A stretch of 64,000 nucleotides of DNA from Desulfomonilaceae bacterium (GCA_031082285.1 JAVHLK010000005.1:46936-110935); one strand, 5' to 3'. Numbered from the stretch's first letter, positions 51,703-61,952 are shown. The notes: generated by a model from the sequence alone, not told the origin. Numbers and translations: made by a program.

Positions 51703-52433
51703 ACTTTCCAACTCCTCTCGTATTTTGGCTGCGGCTGTTGGTTCGGAGAGGAGGACAACCCAGATGAAGCAAAGCTCCACTGAGATGCCCTCATCTCATC
51801 AAGTCTTCCCCACAAAGCTTCTCCCCGAAACAAAATGAGTCGTACCAGCCCCCTTTCATCGCAAACGTCACAGAAAGTGCCAAAAGACTACGGTCGGAAT
51901 CCGTCGCTGCCGTGCGCAGATTCTCAGCTCTTCACTCCCTACGGACCATAGTCTATGGCAACCGGTTGTGAATCGGACCTCACCGCACAAATGGACCCGT
52001 GAGACTCCATGAACCGTCCGTATAACCAACCGCCTTGGAAGGATCACGATTCATGAAGGCACCATCTCGGCATGAATTGATCGCGGGTACACGGCAACAC
52101 CGGCTTGTCGCTGCCGGTTGAAAGGAAAGCAAGGATCATGCCGTTGACGGTGAGGGTGGGTCAAGACTTAGCCGATTCTCGCAATCTTTCAATTTTCGCA
52201 TGTATTCTCAATTAGATGGCCGACCAGGACAAGAGCGCAGGCCGAATCGGCTGTGAGCGTCCCCACTCCCTCGAGGCGTGATACACCTCAACGCTCGCGG
52301 GCCACCGTGGCAAGAGGACTCGTAGGACACTGTGAAAAACGGGAATAATGTGTTGATATGACAACGGTTCGCAGGCACCGTGTCCGGTGGGGCGGAATGG
52401 GACAGCCGGCCACACATGTGGATAGGGTCGGGA
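51703..52433. other. Intergenic region
   Basis: About 730 bases lie between the DUF362 gene and the NtrC-type regulator stop. I see no convincing ORF, RNA gene or repeat. The 5' end must hold the promoter of the DUF362 gene, but I cannot place it. Confidence 0.4.
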
Positions 52434-53771
52434 TTATGCGAGGAGATGATACTTGTGTATCTTCTTGTAGAGCGTCTTTCTGTTGATTCCCAGGATTTCC
52501 GCGGCCTTGCTTTGGTTGCCTCCCGTCTCCTCAAGCACGCTCATAATATGGTCCTTCTCGAGGTCTTCCAGGCTCTTGGGATCGCTCTGCACACACTTCT
52601 TCTTCCCCACGACGTGCGAAGGAAGATCGTCTGGTCGGATCAGTTGGGACTTGGCGAATATCATTGCCTTGACGATGACGGATCGCAGTTCTCTCACGTT
52701 TCCGGGCCAGGGATACGCGGTCAGGAAGTCCAGGGCTTCACGCGAAAGCCGCATGGGGCCGCTGCCGACAACATTTGCCGAGAGGAAGTGATCGGCAAGA
52801 TGACTCACGTCTTCGGGGTGGTCCCTCAGCGGAGGAATGTTGAGACAAATCACGTCCATGCGGTATAGCAAGTCTTTCCTCAAAGTTCCTCGTTGCGCCG
52901 CGTCGGTAAGATTCATATTCGTGGCAAGGATGATTCGAGTATCGGATTCTCGTTCCCTCGTCTCTCCAAGACGCCGGAACTTCTTTGTCTCAAGGAACCT
53001 GAGGAACTTCTTTTGCAGTTCCAGGCCGATGTTGCCGATCTCGTCGAAGAAAATCGTTCCTCCCTCGGCTTCTTCCACCAGTCCTTTCTTGTGCTGCTTT
53101 GCTCCTGAAAAAGCTCCTTTGCTGTGGCCGTACAGTTCGCTCTCGGCAAGGTTTTCACTGAGCAGGCCGCAATCCACCACAACAAAGGGTTTGTCGTTTC
53201 TGGAACTCCGAGCGTAGATACGGCGCGCGAGGACGTCCTTTCCCACACCGGTCTCCCCTTGGATAAGAATGGTGACGTCGGTGGAAGCCACTTTGTCCAC
53301 GAGGCCATAGATCTCCTGCATCTTCGGGCTGCGGAAAACCACGATGCCCCGATCGTACTCGTCATGGATATCGGATCGTTGGGATTTCAGATGAGCGGGC
53401 TTGCCGTTCTCGTCCATGATTTGGCCGATCAACGCCAACAGCTCGCTGAGTTTGAAGGGCTTTGTAATATAGTCGCGAGCGCCCAGTTTCATTGATTGAA
53501 CCGCGGTCTGAATATCTCCGTACCCGGTAATCATGATCACTTCAGGCGGAGGGATCTTGGGGCCTATCCTCCGGAGGACTTCGATCCCATTCAAATCGGG
53601 CAGCTTTATGTCGAGGAGTACCACGTCAAAGATCTGCCGGCTCAACTTTTCAAGTCCCTCTTCGCCGGAACTTGCCGTCTCCACGTCGAAGCCCTCGAGT
53701 CCCAGCTCGTCTCGAATGAGGCGTCTGATATTCTGCTCGTCATCGATCGCAAGGATCCTTCCGCCGGCCAT
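52434..53771 (-). CDS. NtrC-family sigma-54-dependent response regulator
   Basis: This 445-aa protein starts at MAGGRILAIDDEQNIRRLI. A receiver domain carries the phosphorylatable Asp in VVLLDIKLPDLNG and Lys in ITKPFK. The AAA domain has Walker A GETGVGKD, the sigma-54 contact loop as GAFSGA (usual GAFTGA) and Walker B GGTIFFDEIG. A Fis-type HTH ends the protein (NQSKAAEILGINRKTLYKKIH). No cognate kinase is adjacent; the degenerate kinase at 36.9 kb or the hybrid kinase at 55.5 kb might pair with it. Confidence 0.95.
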   Translation of the reverse strand: MAGGRILAIDDEQNIRRLIRDELGLEGFDVETASSGEEGLEKLSRQIFDVVLLDIKLPDLNGIEVLRRIGPKIPPPEVIMITGYGDIQTAVQSMKLGARDYITKPFKLSELLALIGQIMDENGKPAHLKSQRSDIHDEYDRGIVVFRSPKMQEIYGLVDKVASTDVTILIQGETGVGKDVLARRIYARSSRNDKPFVVVDCGLLSENLAESELYGHSKGAFSGAKQHKKGLVEEAEGGTIFFDEIGNIGLELQKKFLRFLETKKFRRLGETRERESDTRIILATNMNLTDAAQRGTLRKDLLYRMDVICLNIPPLRDHPEDVSHLADHFLSANVVGSGPMRLSREALDFLTAYPWPGNVRELRSVIVKAMIFAKSQLIRPDDLPSHVVGKKKCVQSDPKSLEDLEKDHIMSVLEETGGNQSKAAEILGINRKTLYKKIHKYHLLA

Positions 53772-54314
53772 AGTTGTATCTCCCTGTGATCTCAATGGGT
53801 TATTATCGACTCATGACATCTCATGCCCAATTGGGGGTCAGTGTCGCCGGAGTGGACACAAAGAGGCGCCTCGCTGAAATACCGTCTCAGTCCTTGGTTC
53901 GCGTGCATGTGGAGTGCATTACGAGAATCTGTTCACCGCTCTTTGCGGACGCACGAAATCGGTGTGGAAATCGAGCATTCCATTTGCTTACCTTAGATTG
54001 GTGGACGAAATAAATCAAGAGGAGCGGGCAGATAGTACATTTTATTGAACTGTGGCACATTCCCTATCCCCGCGAGAGTGAACGCTTGCCGGTGGACTCT
54101 TTTCTCTTGACTCTCCCCGGGGATGCAGAGTAACATCAATAAAGTCTTACCAAGCTTCTCTAAGAAACTTCAGCAATAGCCGCCTTTACAGACGCTGCAA
54201 TCCCAAACTCTCCATCGAGGGCGTATTCCCGCGTTCCCGCTTTTGTCGCGGCAACCGTAATGGAATCAACGCCGAACGGACATACCAAGAACACGATCGT
54301 GGGAGAAGATGCCT
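53772..54314. other. Divergent intergenic region
   Basis: This 543-base stretch lies between the NtrC-type gene and the FIST/kinase operon, which are transcribed apart. A possible sigma-70 promoter on the plus strand is TTGACT (54107-54112) with TAACAT (54131-54136), 18-base spacer. No gene or repeat is supported. Confidence 0.35.
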
Positions 54315-55475
54315 ATGTTCGACGCGGTCACGGTCAAGGCCCCTAAGCCTTTTTCCAAAGCTGTTGGCAGACGGTTGGGCGAGGATCTTGTCAACCGGTT
54401 GGGCGGAACACCCAACGCGTGCTGGTTGTTCTCCGCACCCGACGGAGCGGTGAATGGCCTTCTGCGCGGCATACATGAGGCCGTCGCTACGGATTCGATT
54501 GTAGGCTGCACAACCGACGGCGAGGTGTCCTCAGCGGGCTTCGGCACCGACACGGCCGTCCTTGCAGGAGTAGTCACCGATCGGATTGACTTCCATGTCG
54601 CTTCGGTCAAAGGTCTCGGCCCAAATTCTCAGGACGCGGGCAGGCGTATTGCGGAGAAGCTTCCACGCGATGTGTCGTACGTGCAGATATTCTCCGACGG
54701 GCTTACGGGAAACGGCTGCGCAATTCTTCGAGGTATTGCGTCGGTAATGGGAGCAGAGGTCCCCATTGCCGGCGGAACCGCGGGTGATGCCGGTCGATTC
54801 GAGCGTACCCGGCAGTATCATGGAAACAGGGTGCTCTCCGATGCGGTCGTGGCCGTGGGGTTTTCCGGCAATTTCAAGGTGGGCACCGGGGTGAGAAGTG
54901 GATGGTCCCCCGTCGGGACGGTGAAAATCGTGACTCGCGCCCGGGAAAACGTCGTCTACGAATTGAACGGAGAGCCCGCACTGGACGTCTTCACACGTTT
55001 CCTGGGAAAACACGCGGACAAATTGCCTGCGGTCGGGGTCGAATACCCGCTCGGCATCGTGGGCAAGGCCGCCGGCCCTGATGAGGAAGACTACGATCTG
55101 ATCCGCGCCACCATGTCCGTCAACCGAGAAGACGGATCGTTATCGTTTGCCGGTGAGATCCCCGAGGGCGCTGCGGTTCGCTTGACCTGCGGCGACAACG
55201 ATTCCATACTGAAGGGAACGGAAGAAGCCGCTCGCCTCGCATTGATGGATTTGGGCGAGATAAGGCCGAGAATGGCTTTTTTCTACTCCTGCATGGCACG
55301 CAAAATCGTCTTGGGACGACGGACCGGAGAGGAGATGGAAGTCCTTCACCGAACAGTGGGGAAGGGACTGCCGGTGATCGGATTCTACACATACGGCGAA
55401 TACTGCCGGGTAAGGTGCGGCGGTCCCAGCTTGTTGCACAACGAAACCGCGACCGTCTCGGTCATCGGAGTGTGA
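54315..55475 (+). CDS. FIST-domain sensory protein paired with a histidine kinase
   Basis: This protein is 386 aa from the ATG at 54315 (GGGAG upstream), equal in length to the FIST paralogue at 14797; an ATG at 54309 is also possible. FIST_N and FIST_C blocks are PNACWLFSAPDGAV, GCTTDGEVSSAGF, IFSDGLTGNGCAILRGI, GTGVRSGWSPVG, FFYSCMARKIVLG and GFYTYGEYC. It lies 3 bases before the kinase gene, so it is likely the ligand sensor for that kinase. Confidence 0.88.
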   Translation: MFDAVTVKAPKPFSKAVGRRLGEDLVNRLGGTPNACWLFSAPDGAVNGLLRGIHEAVATDSIVGCTTDGEVSSAGFGTDTAVLAGVVTDRIDFHVASVKGLGPNSQDAGRRIAEKLPRDVSYVQIFSDGLTGNGCAILRGIASVMGAEVPIAGGTAGDAGRFERTRQYHGNRVLSDAVVAVGFSGNFKVGTGVRSGWSPVGTVKIVTRARENVVYELNGEPALDVFTRFLGKHADKLPAVGVEYPLGIVGKAAGPDEEDYDLIRATMSVNREDGSLSFAGEIPEGAAVRLTCGDNDSILKGTEEAARLALMDLGEIRPRMAFFYSCMARKIVLGRRTGEEMEVLHRTVGKGLPVIGFYTYGEYCRVRCGGPSLLHNETATVSVIGV

Positions 55476-55478
55476 GGC

Positions 55479-57455
55479 GTGCACGAAATCAAGCGGCTCA
55501 AGGCAAGGGTTGACGAGATCGAAACACTGCTCGAGATTTCCGAACGGAAGGCGGATATTCTCACCAATCTGCTCAAGGAAGCGAACGCGGAATTCGAGCG
55601 TGCACTCGACCTTGTCACCAGAACCGAGAGGAACTTTCGTGCAGTATTTGAAAACGCACCCGAGGCGATCTATATCATCGACGCCGAGACTCGAAAGATC
55701 CTTGACTGCAATCCATTTACCGTCACCTGGCTCGGATACTCCCGTGAAGAGTTGCTTTCCATGAAGGTGGACGACATCGTGGAAAGCCGGGGGGACGATG
55801 TCCGGGTTAACATAAGGAAAGCGGTCGATTTTGGAATCGTACGGGTCCAAGAGCGGAAATACGTAAAGAAAGACGGCACCGTCGTCGACACCGAAGTCAC
55901 GGGCACCCCAGTGGAATATGGCGGCAGGCCGTGCGTCGCCATACTCGTGCGCGATATTACGGAACGCAAGCAGCTCGAAGAGTTCTCCAGGTACAAGGAA
56001 CTCTTTGAAAGCGTAAGCGATCCGGTCTTCATAAACGACTATCAGGGCAATCTGTTGGAAGTGAATGAGGGAGCCTGCCAGCTCACGGAATATGCGAGAG
56101 ACCAACTGCTTCACATGCCCATCCGCCACCTGGTGAGGCCCGATCAACTGCAGATCGTGGCCGACGTGCTGGACGACGTGCGACGCGGTGAGACGGTTCA
56201 GTTTGAACTCGACTTCATGAACAGGCGAGGTCAACCGATTCCGTTTGAGTTCCGATCTCGATGCATCACCTATCACGGCAGACCTGCAGCCCTGAGCGTC
56301 GCGAGAGACCTGAGCATTCGCCGCAAGCTTGAAGAAACGTTGATCAGGACGGAACGACTGACCGCAGTAGGAGAGATGGCCACCGGCGTGGCCCACAACT
56401 TCAACAACCTCCTTCAGATGATCATGGGCGCCGCACAGGCGGCCTTATCCAGGTTGGATTCGGGAAAAATCGGAAAATGCCGTGAGCCCATCGTGACGAT
56501 TCTCCGTTCGTGCGACAGAGGAACGGATATTGTCCGCCGGATCCGTGATTTCACTCATGGAGGCCGTGAGGAGACGCTCGAAGCGCGCGGTTTCAACGTC
56601 GGCGAAGTGGTCAAGGAAGCCGTGGAACTGACGAAACCGCTCTGGGAAAACCTTCCGGATACCCCGAACTACGACGTAAGGGTCGACGGCTTCGGGGAGT
56701 CCTTTGTGTACGGCCGGCCGTCGGAGATTTACGAGGTGCTCGTCAATCTTATCAAGAACGCCTTTGACGCAATGCCGGAAGGCGGAGCGCTGAACGTTTC
56801 TTCCTACAGTGATGACGGAAAGGTCTATCTGACCGTGTCCGACACCGGACAAGGGATCCCGAAGGAAAACCTGCAACGCGTCTTCGAGCCGTTCTTTACT
56901 ACAAAGGGCTCAAAGAGCAGCGGCCTGGGCCTGTCGTCCAGCTACGGGCTGGTGAAGAAGCATCACGGCGACATCATGGTGGAAAGCTCCGTGGGAAAGG
57001 GCACGACCTTCACCGTGGTACTCCCCGCGGCAACACGTCCCGACGCGGCTCCGGACGAGGCGGGGGTAATCGGCGCCCACCGCAACATAAAGCTCCTGCT
57101 CATCGATGATGAGATCAACATTCTCAAATCAATGGAAATGTACTTTGAAGACGGGGAGATGGAAGTTGTCACGGCATTGGGCGGCGCGGCCGGGTTGCAA
57201 GAATTCTTTCGGGGCCGATTCGATGCGATCCTGTGCGACATGAGCATGGACGGCATGAACGGCCTGGAGATCGCGGAGGGCGTCAAGCAGTACTGCGAGG
57301 AACACAACATTCCCAAACCCGCGTTTCTCATTCATACCGGATGGTACGAACGTATCGACCCGCAGGAGCTTGAGGAAAAAGGTGTCGACAGGGTGGTGAC
57401 CAAGCCCGTCCGATACGAAGAGATCCTCCAAATCATACGGCAGGCGGTTTCCTGA
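55479..57455 (+). CDS. Hybrid PAS-PAS histidine kinase with receiver domain
   Basis: This 658-aa protein starts at the GTG at 55479. After an N-terminal coiled coil, two PAS domains (about 50-165 and 170-280) are followed by HisKA with VAHNFNNLLQ as H-box. The HATPase is intact (NLIKNAFDAM, DTGQGIP, EPFFTTKGSKSSGLGLSS). The C-terminal receiver (LLLIDDEINILKS, LCDMSMDGMNG, TKPVRYEE) has the phospho-Asp. No membrane segment is visible, so it is a cytoplasmic sensor working with the FIST protein. Confidence 0.94.
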   Translation: MHEIKRLKARVDEIETLLEISERKADILTNLLKEANAEFERALDLVTRTERNFRAVFENAPEAIYIIDAETRKILDCNPFTVTWLGYSREELLSMKVDDIVESRGDDVRVNIRKAVDFGIVRVQERKYVKKDGTVVDTEVTGTPVEYGGRPCVAILVRDITERKQLEEFSRYKELFESVSDPVFINDYQGNLLEVNEGACQLTEYARDQLLHMPIRHLVRPDQLQIVADVLDDVRRGETVQFELDFMNRRGQPIPFEFRSRCITYHGRPAALSVARDLSIRRKLEETLIRTERLTAVGEMATGVAHNFNNLLQMIMGAAQAALSRLDSGKIGKCREPIVTILRSCDRGTDIVRRIRDFTHGGREETLEARGFNVGEVVKEAVELTKPLWENLPDTPNYDVRVDGFGESFVYGRPSEIYEVLVNLIKNAFDAMPEGGALNVSSYSDDGKVYLTVSDTGQGIPKENLQRVFEPFFTTKGSKSSGLGLSSSYGLVKKHHGDIMVESSVGKGTTFTVVLPAATRPDAAPDEAGVIGAHRNIKLLLIDDEINILKSMEMYFEDGEMEVVTALGGAAGLQEFFRGRFDAILCDMSMDGMNGLEIAEGVKQYCEEHNIPKPAFLIHTGWYERIDPQELEEKGVDRVVTKPVRYEEILQIIRQAVS

Positions 57456-57690
57456 GAGTTCGTATCACGAATCGGGAAACGCAGATTGCGAGGCGCCCGG
57501 ATTGATGGATCGCACGAAGATGAACCACGAACGGAATTCCTCCCCCGGCACGGCCGGTCGGGGAGATGGAGTATTGAAACGTGGCCCAAAGACCGCGACG
57601 GAGTCCGCCGGCAGGTTCTCGCCGCGCCGACGACAATGACCTCAGGAGAGAATCGTAACTACTTTCAGCACGGATGGGATGGGGATTGTG

Positions 57691-57767
<77 letters not shown>

Positions 57768-57897
57768 ATGCACTCGAGAAGTTCGCCTACGGTCTTGAAT
57801 CCGGCCCCTTTACGCAGACAACGACGCAGTGCCGCTCGCGGTCGTCACACACTCATCGGGTTTCCAAGGGCCGGTTCCACACACCGAGGGATTCCGC

Positions 57898-57974
57898 TGG
57901 GGAGAGTGATGGGACTCGAACCCACGGCCACAGGGGCCACAACCCTGTGCTCTGCCAGCTGAGCTACACTCTCC
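57898..57974 (-). tRNA. tRNA-His (anticodon GUG)
   Basis: The minus-strand cloverleaf has the extra 5' G(-1) facing C73, the identity feature of tRNA-His. The acceptor GAGAGTG pairs with CACTCTC, and the anticodon loop is TTGTGGC. The 3' CCA is encoded. It lies 130 bases from tRNA-Arg. Confidence 0.96.
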
Positions 57975-58073
57975 ATAACCACCGACTCTAGACGTTTCGC
58001 CGCCCCGTGTCAAGACCCTCCGCGCCTTCAAGACAGCCCCGGGGACTCCGAGAACCTTTGGACCAACCATCCC

Positions 58074-58862
58074 TCATCTTGCCTCATCGAGGAACCGGAG
58101 TCCGGTCCTATTGAGTATTTCGCCGAATCGTTCCCCGCAGGTACAGTGATCCTTGAAGTGTCTTATGCACGCGTCAACGATCGCAAGAACCCGTTCCCTC
58201 GAATGAACCCCCTCAAGTTCCTTCGCCAATTGCGGATGACGTCCGAGTTTTCCGCCCACCATGATGCGAAATCCTCGGCTTTCCTCCTCCAGCGTACCGG
58301 TGGGACACTCACGTATGCACGCGCCGCAGGCCACACATTGGTTCAAGTCAAGAATCGGCCCGCTTTCCTCGATCCGCACCGCACCCTCACGGCACGCGTC
58401 CACGCACGCGCCGCATTTGCCGCACTCTTCGGACGACACCCGGGGTACGCTTGCCGCGATGAGCCCCAAGTCCGCAATCTGCGGTCTGGAGCAGGCATTG
58501 GGACAATCGGAAATGGAGACACGAAACTCGTGGTGGAGCTTGAGGGGTCCTTGAACCCGTGACTTAAGAAAGTCCTTCACACAATGAGACGCCAACAACT
58601 CTTCCAGTTCCTCGTACAGGCCCGCCGCGACAAAGGCACGGTTGGGACACCCGCCCGGTCCGAAACACTGTTCCAGCTGGTGTCCTTTGACCTCACTCTC
58701 CATGTTGTCGAGGAAGCGCCGCCGGCATGAGTGCACATGCTCCAGGGTCACGACCGGCGAACCGGCATTGGCCGCTTCCTCCTCCACCCGTTTCCTGACC
58801 CTTCGCCTGACGAAGAAAGGAACTTTTGAAACAGCTTCTTCAGCTTCTCTTGACCATTTCAC
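58074..58862 (-). CDS. Dissimilatory-sulfite-reductase-like protein with PCP_red and ferredoxin domains
   Basis: This 262-aa protein begins with a PCP_red-like segment (MKWSREAEEAVSKVPFFVRRRVRKRVE). The sirohaem/[4Fe-4S] motif is QCFGPGGC (CX5C) and SDCPNAC (CX3C). A two-cluster ferredoxin is inserted (CGKCGACVDACREGA, CVACGACIRECPTGT). Such compact Dsr-like proteins occur in methanogens and anaerobic bacteria with uncertain substrate. It is a third sirohaem-type protein in the window, on the other strand from the tandem pair. Confidence 0.87.
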   Translation of the reverse strand: MKWSREAEEAVSKVPFFVRRRVRKRVEEEAANAGSPVVTLEHVHSCRRRFLDNMESEVKGHQLEQCFGPGGCPNRAFVAAGLYEELEELLASHCVKDFLKSRVQGPLKLHHEFRVSISDCPNACSRPQIADLGLIAASVPRVSSEECGKCGACVDACREGAVRIEESGPILDLNQCVACGACIRECPTGTLEEESRGFRIMVGGKLGRHPQLAKELEGVHSRERVLAIVDACIRHFKDHCTCGERFGEILNRTGLRFLDEAR

Positions 58863-59118
58863 CGCTCATCCTCACCGTACGCGTATGAACCTTCCGTGGG
58901 AACGACGCGCTTGACCTTTTCCCTGTTTGCACTATTCTGTCGAGACGTCTGTCCGTCACTCTCTTCACATTCATAGTGTAACGATCGCACCGCGAAATGG
59001 ACATGACTTAAGTCAAGAAGATGGTGTGTCCCAGGTGAGATGCGTCGCGCTGCGATCACGTGAGACGACGCTGAATCCGCGCTTCCGCTCCACTTACGGA
59101 GCAGGAGGTCGAGGTGCC

Positions 59119-59802
59119 ATGACGAACGTGGAACATATAGCCCAAATACCCATGTTCGACGGCCTGTCCCCCGATCAACATCGTGAGTTGGGGTCGATTG
59201 CCCTTGAAAAGGCCTTTGCACGCGGGACGACCATCTTCAGCGAGGGCGATCCGGGCAGCGGCTTCTACGTGGCAATATCGGGGAGAGTGAAGATATTCAA
59301 ACTCTCGGCCGACGGGAAGGAACAGATTCTCCACATCTTCGGACCGGGTGAACCGTTCGGCGAGGTGCCCGTCTTCGAAGGCCGAAAGTTCCCGGCTCAC
59401 GCGTCGGCATTGGAGCATTCCGTCTGCCTGTATTTTCCGAGGCCCGCGTTCATTGAACTCATCAAGGGGAACCCGTCACTCGCGTTGGCCATGTTGGGAG
59501 TTCTTTCTCGACGCCTTCGCACGTTCACGGTCCTTGTTGACAACCTTTCGTTGAAAGAGGTGCCGGGAAGACTGGCCGCACACCTGCTTTACCTGAGCGA
59601 GTCCATGGACGGCACGGACAGCTTGGATCTGGACATCTCCAAGGGGCAGCTGGCGGCACTGTTGGGTACCATTCCGGAAACCCTTTCTCGCATACTCGGG
59701 CGAATGGTCAAGCAAGGCCTGATCGAGTCGGTGGGACCTCGCGTGAAACTCCTGGACCGGGAAGGCCTGGAAGAACTGGCCGAAGGAGTGCGACGCCTGT
59801 AA
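59119..59802 (+). CDS. Crp/Fnr-family transcriptional regulator
   Basis: This 227-aa protein starts at the ATG at 59119 (GGAGG upstream). It has an N-terminal cyclic-nucleotide-binding fold (FSEGDPGSGFYVAISGRVKIFKLSADGKEQILHIFGPGEPFGE) and a C-terminal HTH (KGQLAALLGTIPETLSRILGRMVKQGLI). FNR cluster cysteines are absent, so it is not an oxygen-sensing FNR; the effector is unknown. Confidence 0.93.
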   Translation: MTNVEHIAQIPMFDGLSPDQHRELGSIALEKAFARGTTIFSEGDPGSGFYVAISGRVKIFKLSADGKEQILHIFGPGEPFGEVPVFEGRKFPAHASALEHSVCLYFPRPAFIELIKGNPSLALAMLGVLSRRLRTFTVLVDNLSLKEVPGRLAAHLLYLSESMDGTDSLDLDISKGQLAALLGTIPETLSRILGRMVKQGLIESVGPRVKLLDREGLEELAEGVRRL

Positions 59803-59851
59803 GAGTAGTTAGATCGAACGACACCGCGGTCGAGCAACGAAAGACTTCACC

Positions 59852-60664
59852 ATGCCTGCGAGAATACTCCAAACCGACTTGTGTAACCTGTACGAAGCGT
59901 ACCATCGCCGGGAATTCGTTCATCCCGATCCGCTGGAATTCCTCTACGAGTACGACGATCCGGCCGATCGTGAAGTGGTCGGTCTGATCGCATCATGTCT
60001 CGCATATGGCAGCGTGAATCAGATTCTGAAGACCGTTGCCTCCGTACTGGAGCGGATGCCGTCGCCTCACCGTTACCTGGAGACAGCAACCGAGCGTTCG
60101 CTGGTCGATGCCTTTCGTGATTTCAAGTACCGCTTCACTACCGGGCGGGAACTGGCCGCCATGCTCCTGGGCGCCAAGATGATACTGGAGGAGTTCGGGT
60201 CCCTTCACGGTTGCTTCACCCGCGGTCTCGAAGCACGTCATGACACGGTCATCCCGGCCCTGACCACGTTTGTGGAGCACCTCTCGTCGCGGTGCCGCGG
60301 GAAGCCCCGCAGTCTCCTGCCCTCCCCTGCCGCGGGAAGCGCATGCAAGAGACTGAACCTGTTCCTGAGATGGATGGTGCGCAAAGACGAAGTGGACCCG
60401 GGAGGATGGCACCGAGTGCCTCAGTCAAAACTGATCGTCCCCCTGGACGTTCACATGCAACGGATCGGTCTTCAGCTGGGGTTGACCCACAGAAGACAGG
60501 CAAACCTGAAGGCCGCGTACGAGATAACTGCCGCATTCAGAGCGATCGAACCTGACGATCCGGTACGATACGACTTTTCAATTACCCGGCTCGGAATTCA
60601 TCCCGATCTCACTCCCGAGGCATTTCTCCGGTCCTGTCGGGCAAAGTGCTCGGGACCGACCTGA
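59852..60664 (+). CDS. TIGR02757 (DUF2400) family protein
   Basis: This 270-aa protein has the family blocks HPDPLEFLYEYDDPADREVVGLIASCLAYGSV and GSACKRLNLFLRWMVRKDEVDPGGW. PLDVHMQRIGLQLGLTHRRQ and YDFSITRLGIH complete the match. The fold is thought to be helical and DNA-glycosylase-like; function is not established. It lies 49 bases after the Crp-type gene on the same strand. Confidence 0.88.
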   Translation: MPARILQTDLCNLYEAYHRREFVHPDPLEFLYEYDDPADREVVGLIASCLAYGSVNQILKTVASVLERMPSPHRYLETATERSLVDAFRDFKYRFTTGRELAAMLLGAKMILEEFGSLHGCFTRGLEARHDTVIPALTTFVEHLSSRCRGKPRSLLPSPAAGSACKRLNLFLRWMVRKDEVDPGGWHRVPQSKLIVPLDVHMQRIGLQLGLTHRRQANLKAAYEITAAFRAIEPDDPVRYDFSITRLGIHPDLTPEAFLRSCRAKCSGPT

Positions 60665-60797
60665 GCTACTCGAGCACTGCATCAATGCGGTAGATCATCT
60701 TCATGGGTGGTGCTCCTCCGTTTAGAACGGAAGAATATTCCCCATCACGCGCGGTGTGCGCGTCATGCGTCCGGAACCACGGACATCGGCAACGCAA

Positions 60798-61313
60798 TCA
60801 GTCCGCAACCGCGTCGAATCGCACCTTGTGCCCTATCCTGATTCCGTATTTTCTACATACGCCCGCCTTGATCTCCAGACAGTAGGCGCATGGGAACAAC
60901 GAGTGATAGATCAACCCGGAATTGGGCCGTATGTCATGATGGATCATCTTGATCTCGCCGGCGGAGTCAATCCACACGGCGTCAATGGGAAACTTCATCC
61001 CTTGCATATGAATCGCGTATTCACGCTCGACCCCGAAGTCGAGGAGCATGCCTCGATCTTCGGTAATGTCCTTCCATCCCAGCAGGCCTTCCGTTCTCGA
61101 CCGATCGGTATTGGCTACGTCGACGAGTATGGTAAGCGGGCCCAGCGTTACCGTCACTTGAGGCAACTTCGGTTTCTCTTTGCTTGTCACGGGATCTTCC
61201 GCTCGGGCACACGACCCGTGTGCCCCCGCAACCGTAATGACCGATAGGAACACGACCGCTGCCGCACGCAACCGCACGCGGAGCAATGATGCCATACCGT
61301 GCTCAGAAATCAT
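60798..61313 (-). CDS. Exported DUF192 protein
   Basis: This 171-aa protein starts at the ATG at 61313 (GGGAGG, 8 bases upstream). A signal peptide is visible (RLRAAAVVFLSVITVAGAHGSCARA). The DUF192 core follows: ILVDVANTDRSRTEGLLGWKDITEDRGMLLDFGVEREYAIHMQGMKFPIDAVWID and YCLEIKAGVCRKYGIRIGHKVRF. The usual FWMKNT is AIHMQGM here. Function is unknown; it is probably periplasmic. Confidence 0.85.
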   Translation of the reverse strand: MISEHGMASLLRVRLRAAAVVFLSVITVAGAHGSCARAEDPVTSKEKPKLPQVTVTLGPLTILVDVANTDRSRTEGLLGWKDITEDRGMLLDFGVEREYAIHMQGMKFPIDAVWIDSAGEIKMIHHDIRPNSGLIYHSLFPCAYCLEIKAGVCRKYGIRIGHKVRFDAVAD

Positions 61314-61422
61314 TTCCGTGGCCTCCCGACATTGATACATAGCAGGTCGGCGTCGGACAGGCAATGCTCCTGTACGCATGTACGCACACTCGAGATCGGT
61401 GCCCAGTTTCCCGAGCCTCCCA

Positions 61423-61515
61423 CCCGGCCTTGAAAGACCGGTCTACTGTCATTCAGTCCCTCCGGGACGCAAGTCCTTCCAAGCCCCGAAGGGGCGGCCG
61501 AAAGTAGCCCGGTAC
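61423..61515 (+). repeat. Dispersed intergenic repeat, copy 2
   Basis: TTGAAAGACCGGTCT, CCTCCGGGACG, a GCCCCGAAGGGGCGGCC hairpin and AGTAGCCCGGTAC appear in the same order as on the minus strand at 14583-14676. Confidence 0.7.
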
Positions 61516-61557
61516 TTCAGAAATTGTCTCAAAACTCCGAAACAGGGAAGAATCGTG
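61510..61557 (+). repeat. Short direct repeat with 63934-63990
   Basis: CGGTACTTCAGAAATTGTCTCAAAACTCCG followed by GGGAAGAATCGTGCCACG matches CGGCACTGAAGAAACTGTCTCAAAACTCCGG and GACAAATCGTAGCACG at the right end of the window. Confidence 0.6.
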
Positions 61558-61567
61558 CCACGAATCC

Positions 61568-61700
61568 CCCTCACCCTAACCCTCTCCCCCGAAGCGGGGG
61601 AGAGGGGACTTCTCGATCCTCCCTTCGGGAGAATCAGGTTGCCCGCCAGGCGAGAGCTTTTCTTGCTCCCTCTCCCTCCGGGAGAGGGCTGGGGTGAGGG
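61568..61700. repeat. CCCTCACCC-type inverted repeat element
   Basis: The ends are CCCTCACCCTAACCCTCTCC and GGGAGAGGGCTGGGGTGAGGG, with internal CCCCCGAAGCGGGGG and CTCCCTTCGGGAG hairpins. This is the widespread bacterial intergenic palindrome of about 130 bp. It has no coding capacity. Confidence 0.75.
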
Positions 61701-61952
61701 TGTCTTTTCTACAAGCCAGCTCGCGACGTGCCACGAAATCCGATACACCCGACTTTTGCGACACCCTCTTCAGTGCCGGGCAGGGAGCGGCTGTGGCGGC
61801 AATGGCGCTTATGTGAGCGCCTATGGGGGCGCCCCTACACATATGCCCGGCATCCCACACAGAACGCGGGACGGGACGCTCCCGAGCGTTCGCGGAAATG
61901 TGCGACCGTATGTGGGCAACGGCGTACTGAGTCTTGGACCGGAAGAAAAAGA

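Noticed and set aside
54055..54075. TGGCAC as part of a sigma-54 promoter
   Set aside because: The -12 part (TTGCA) is missing; the spacing is followed by CTATC.
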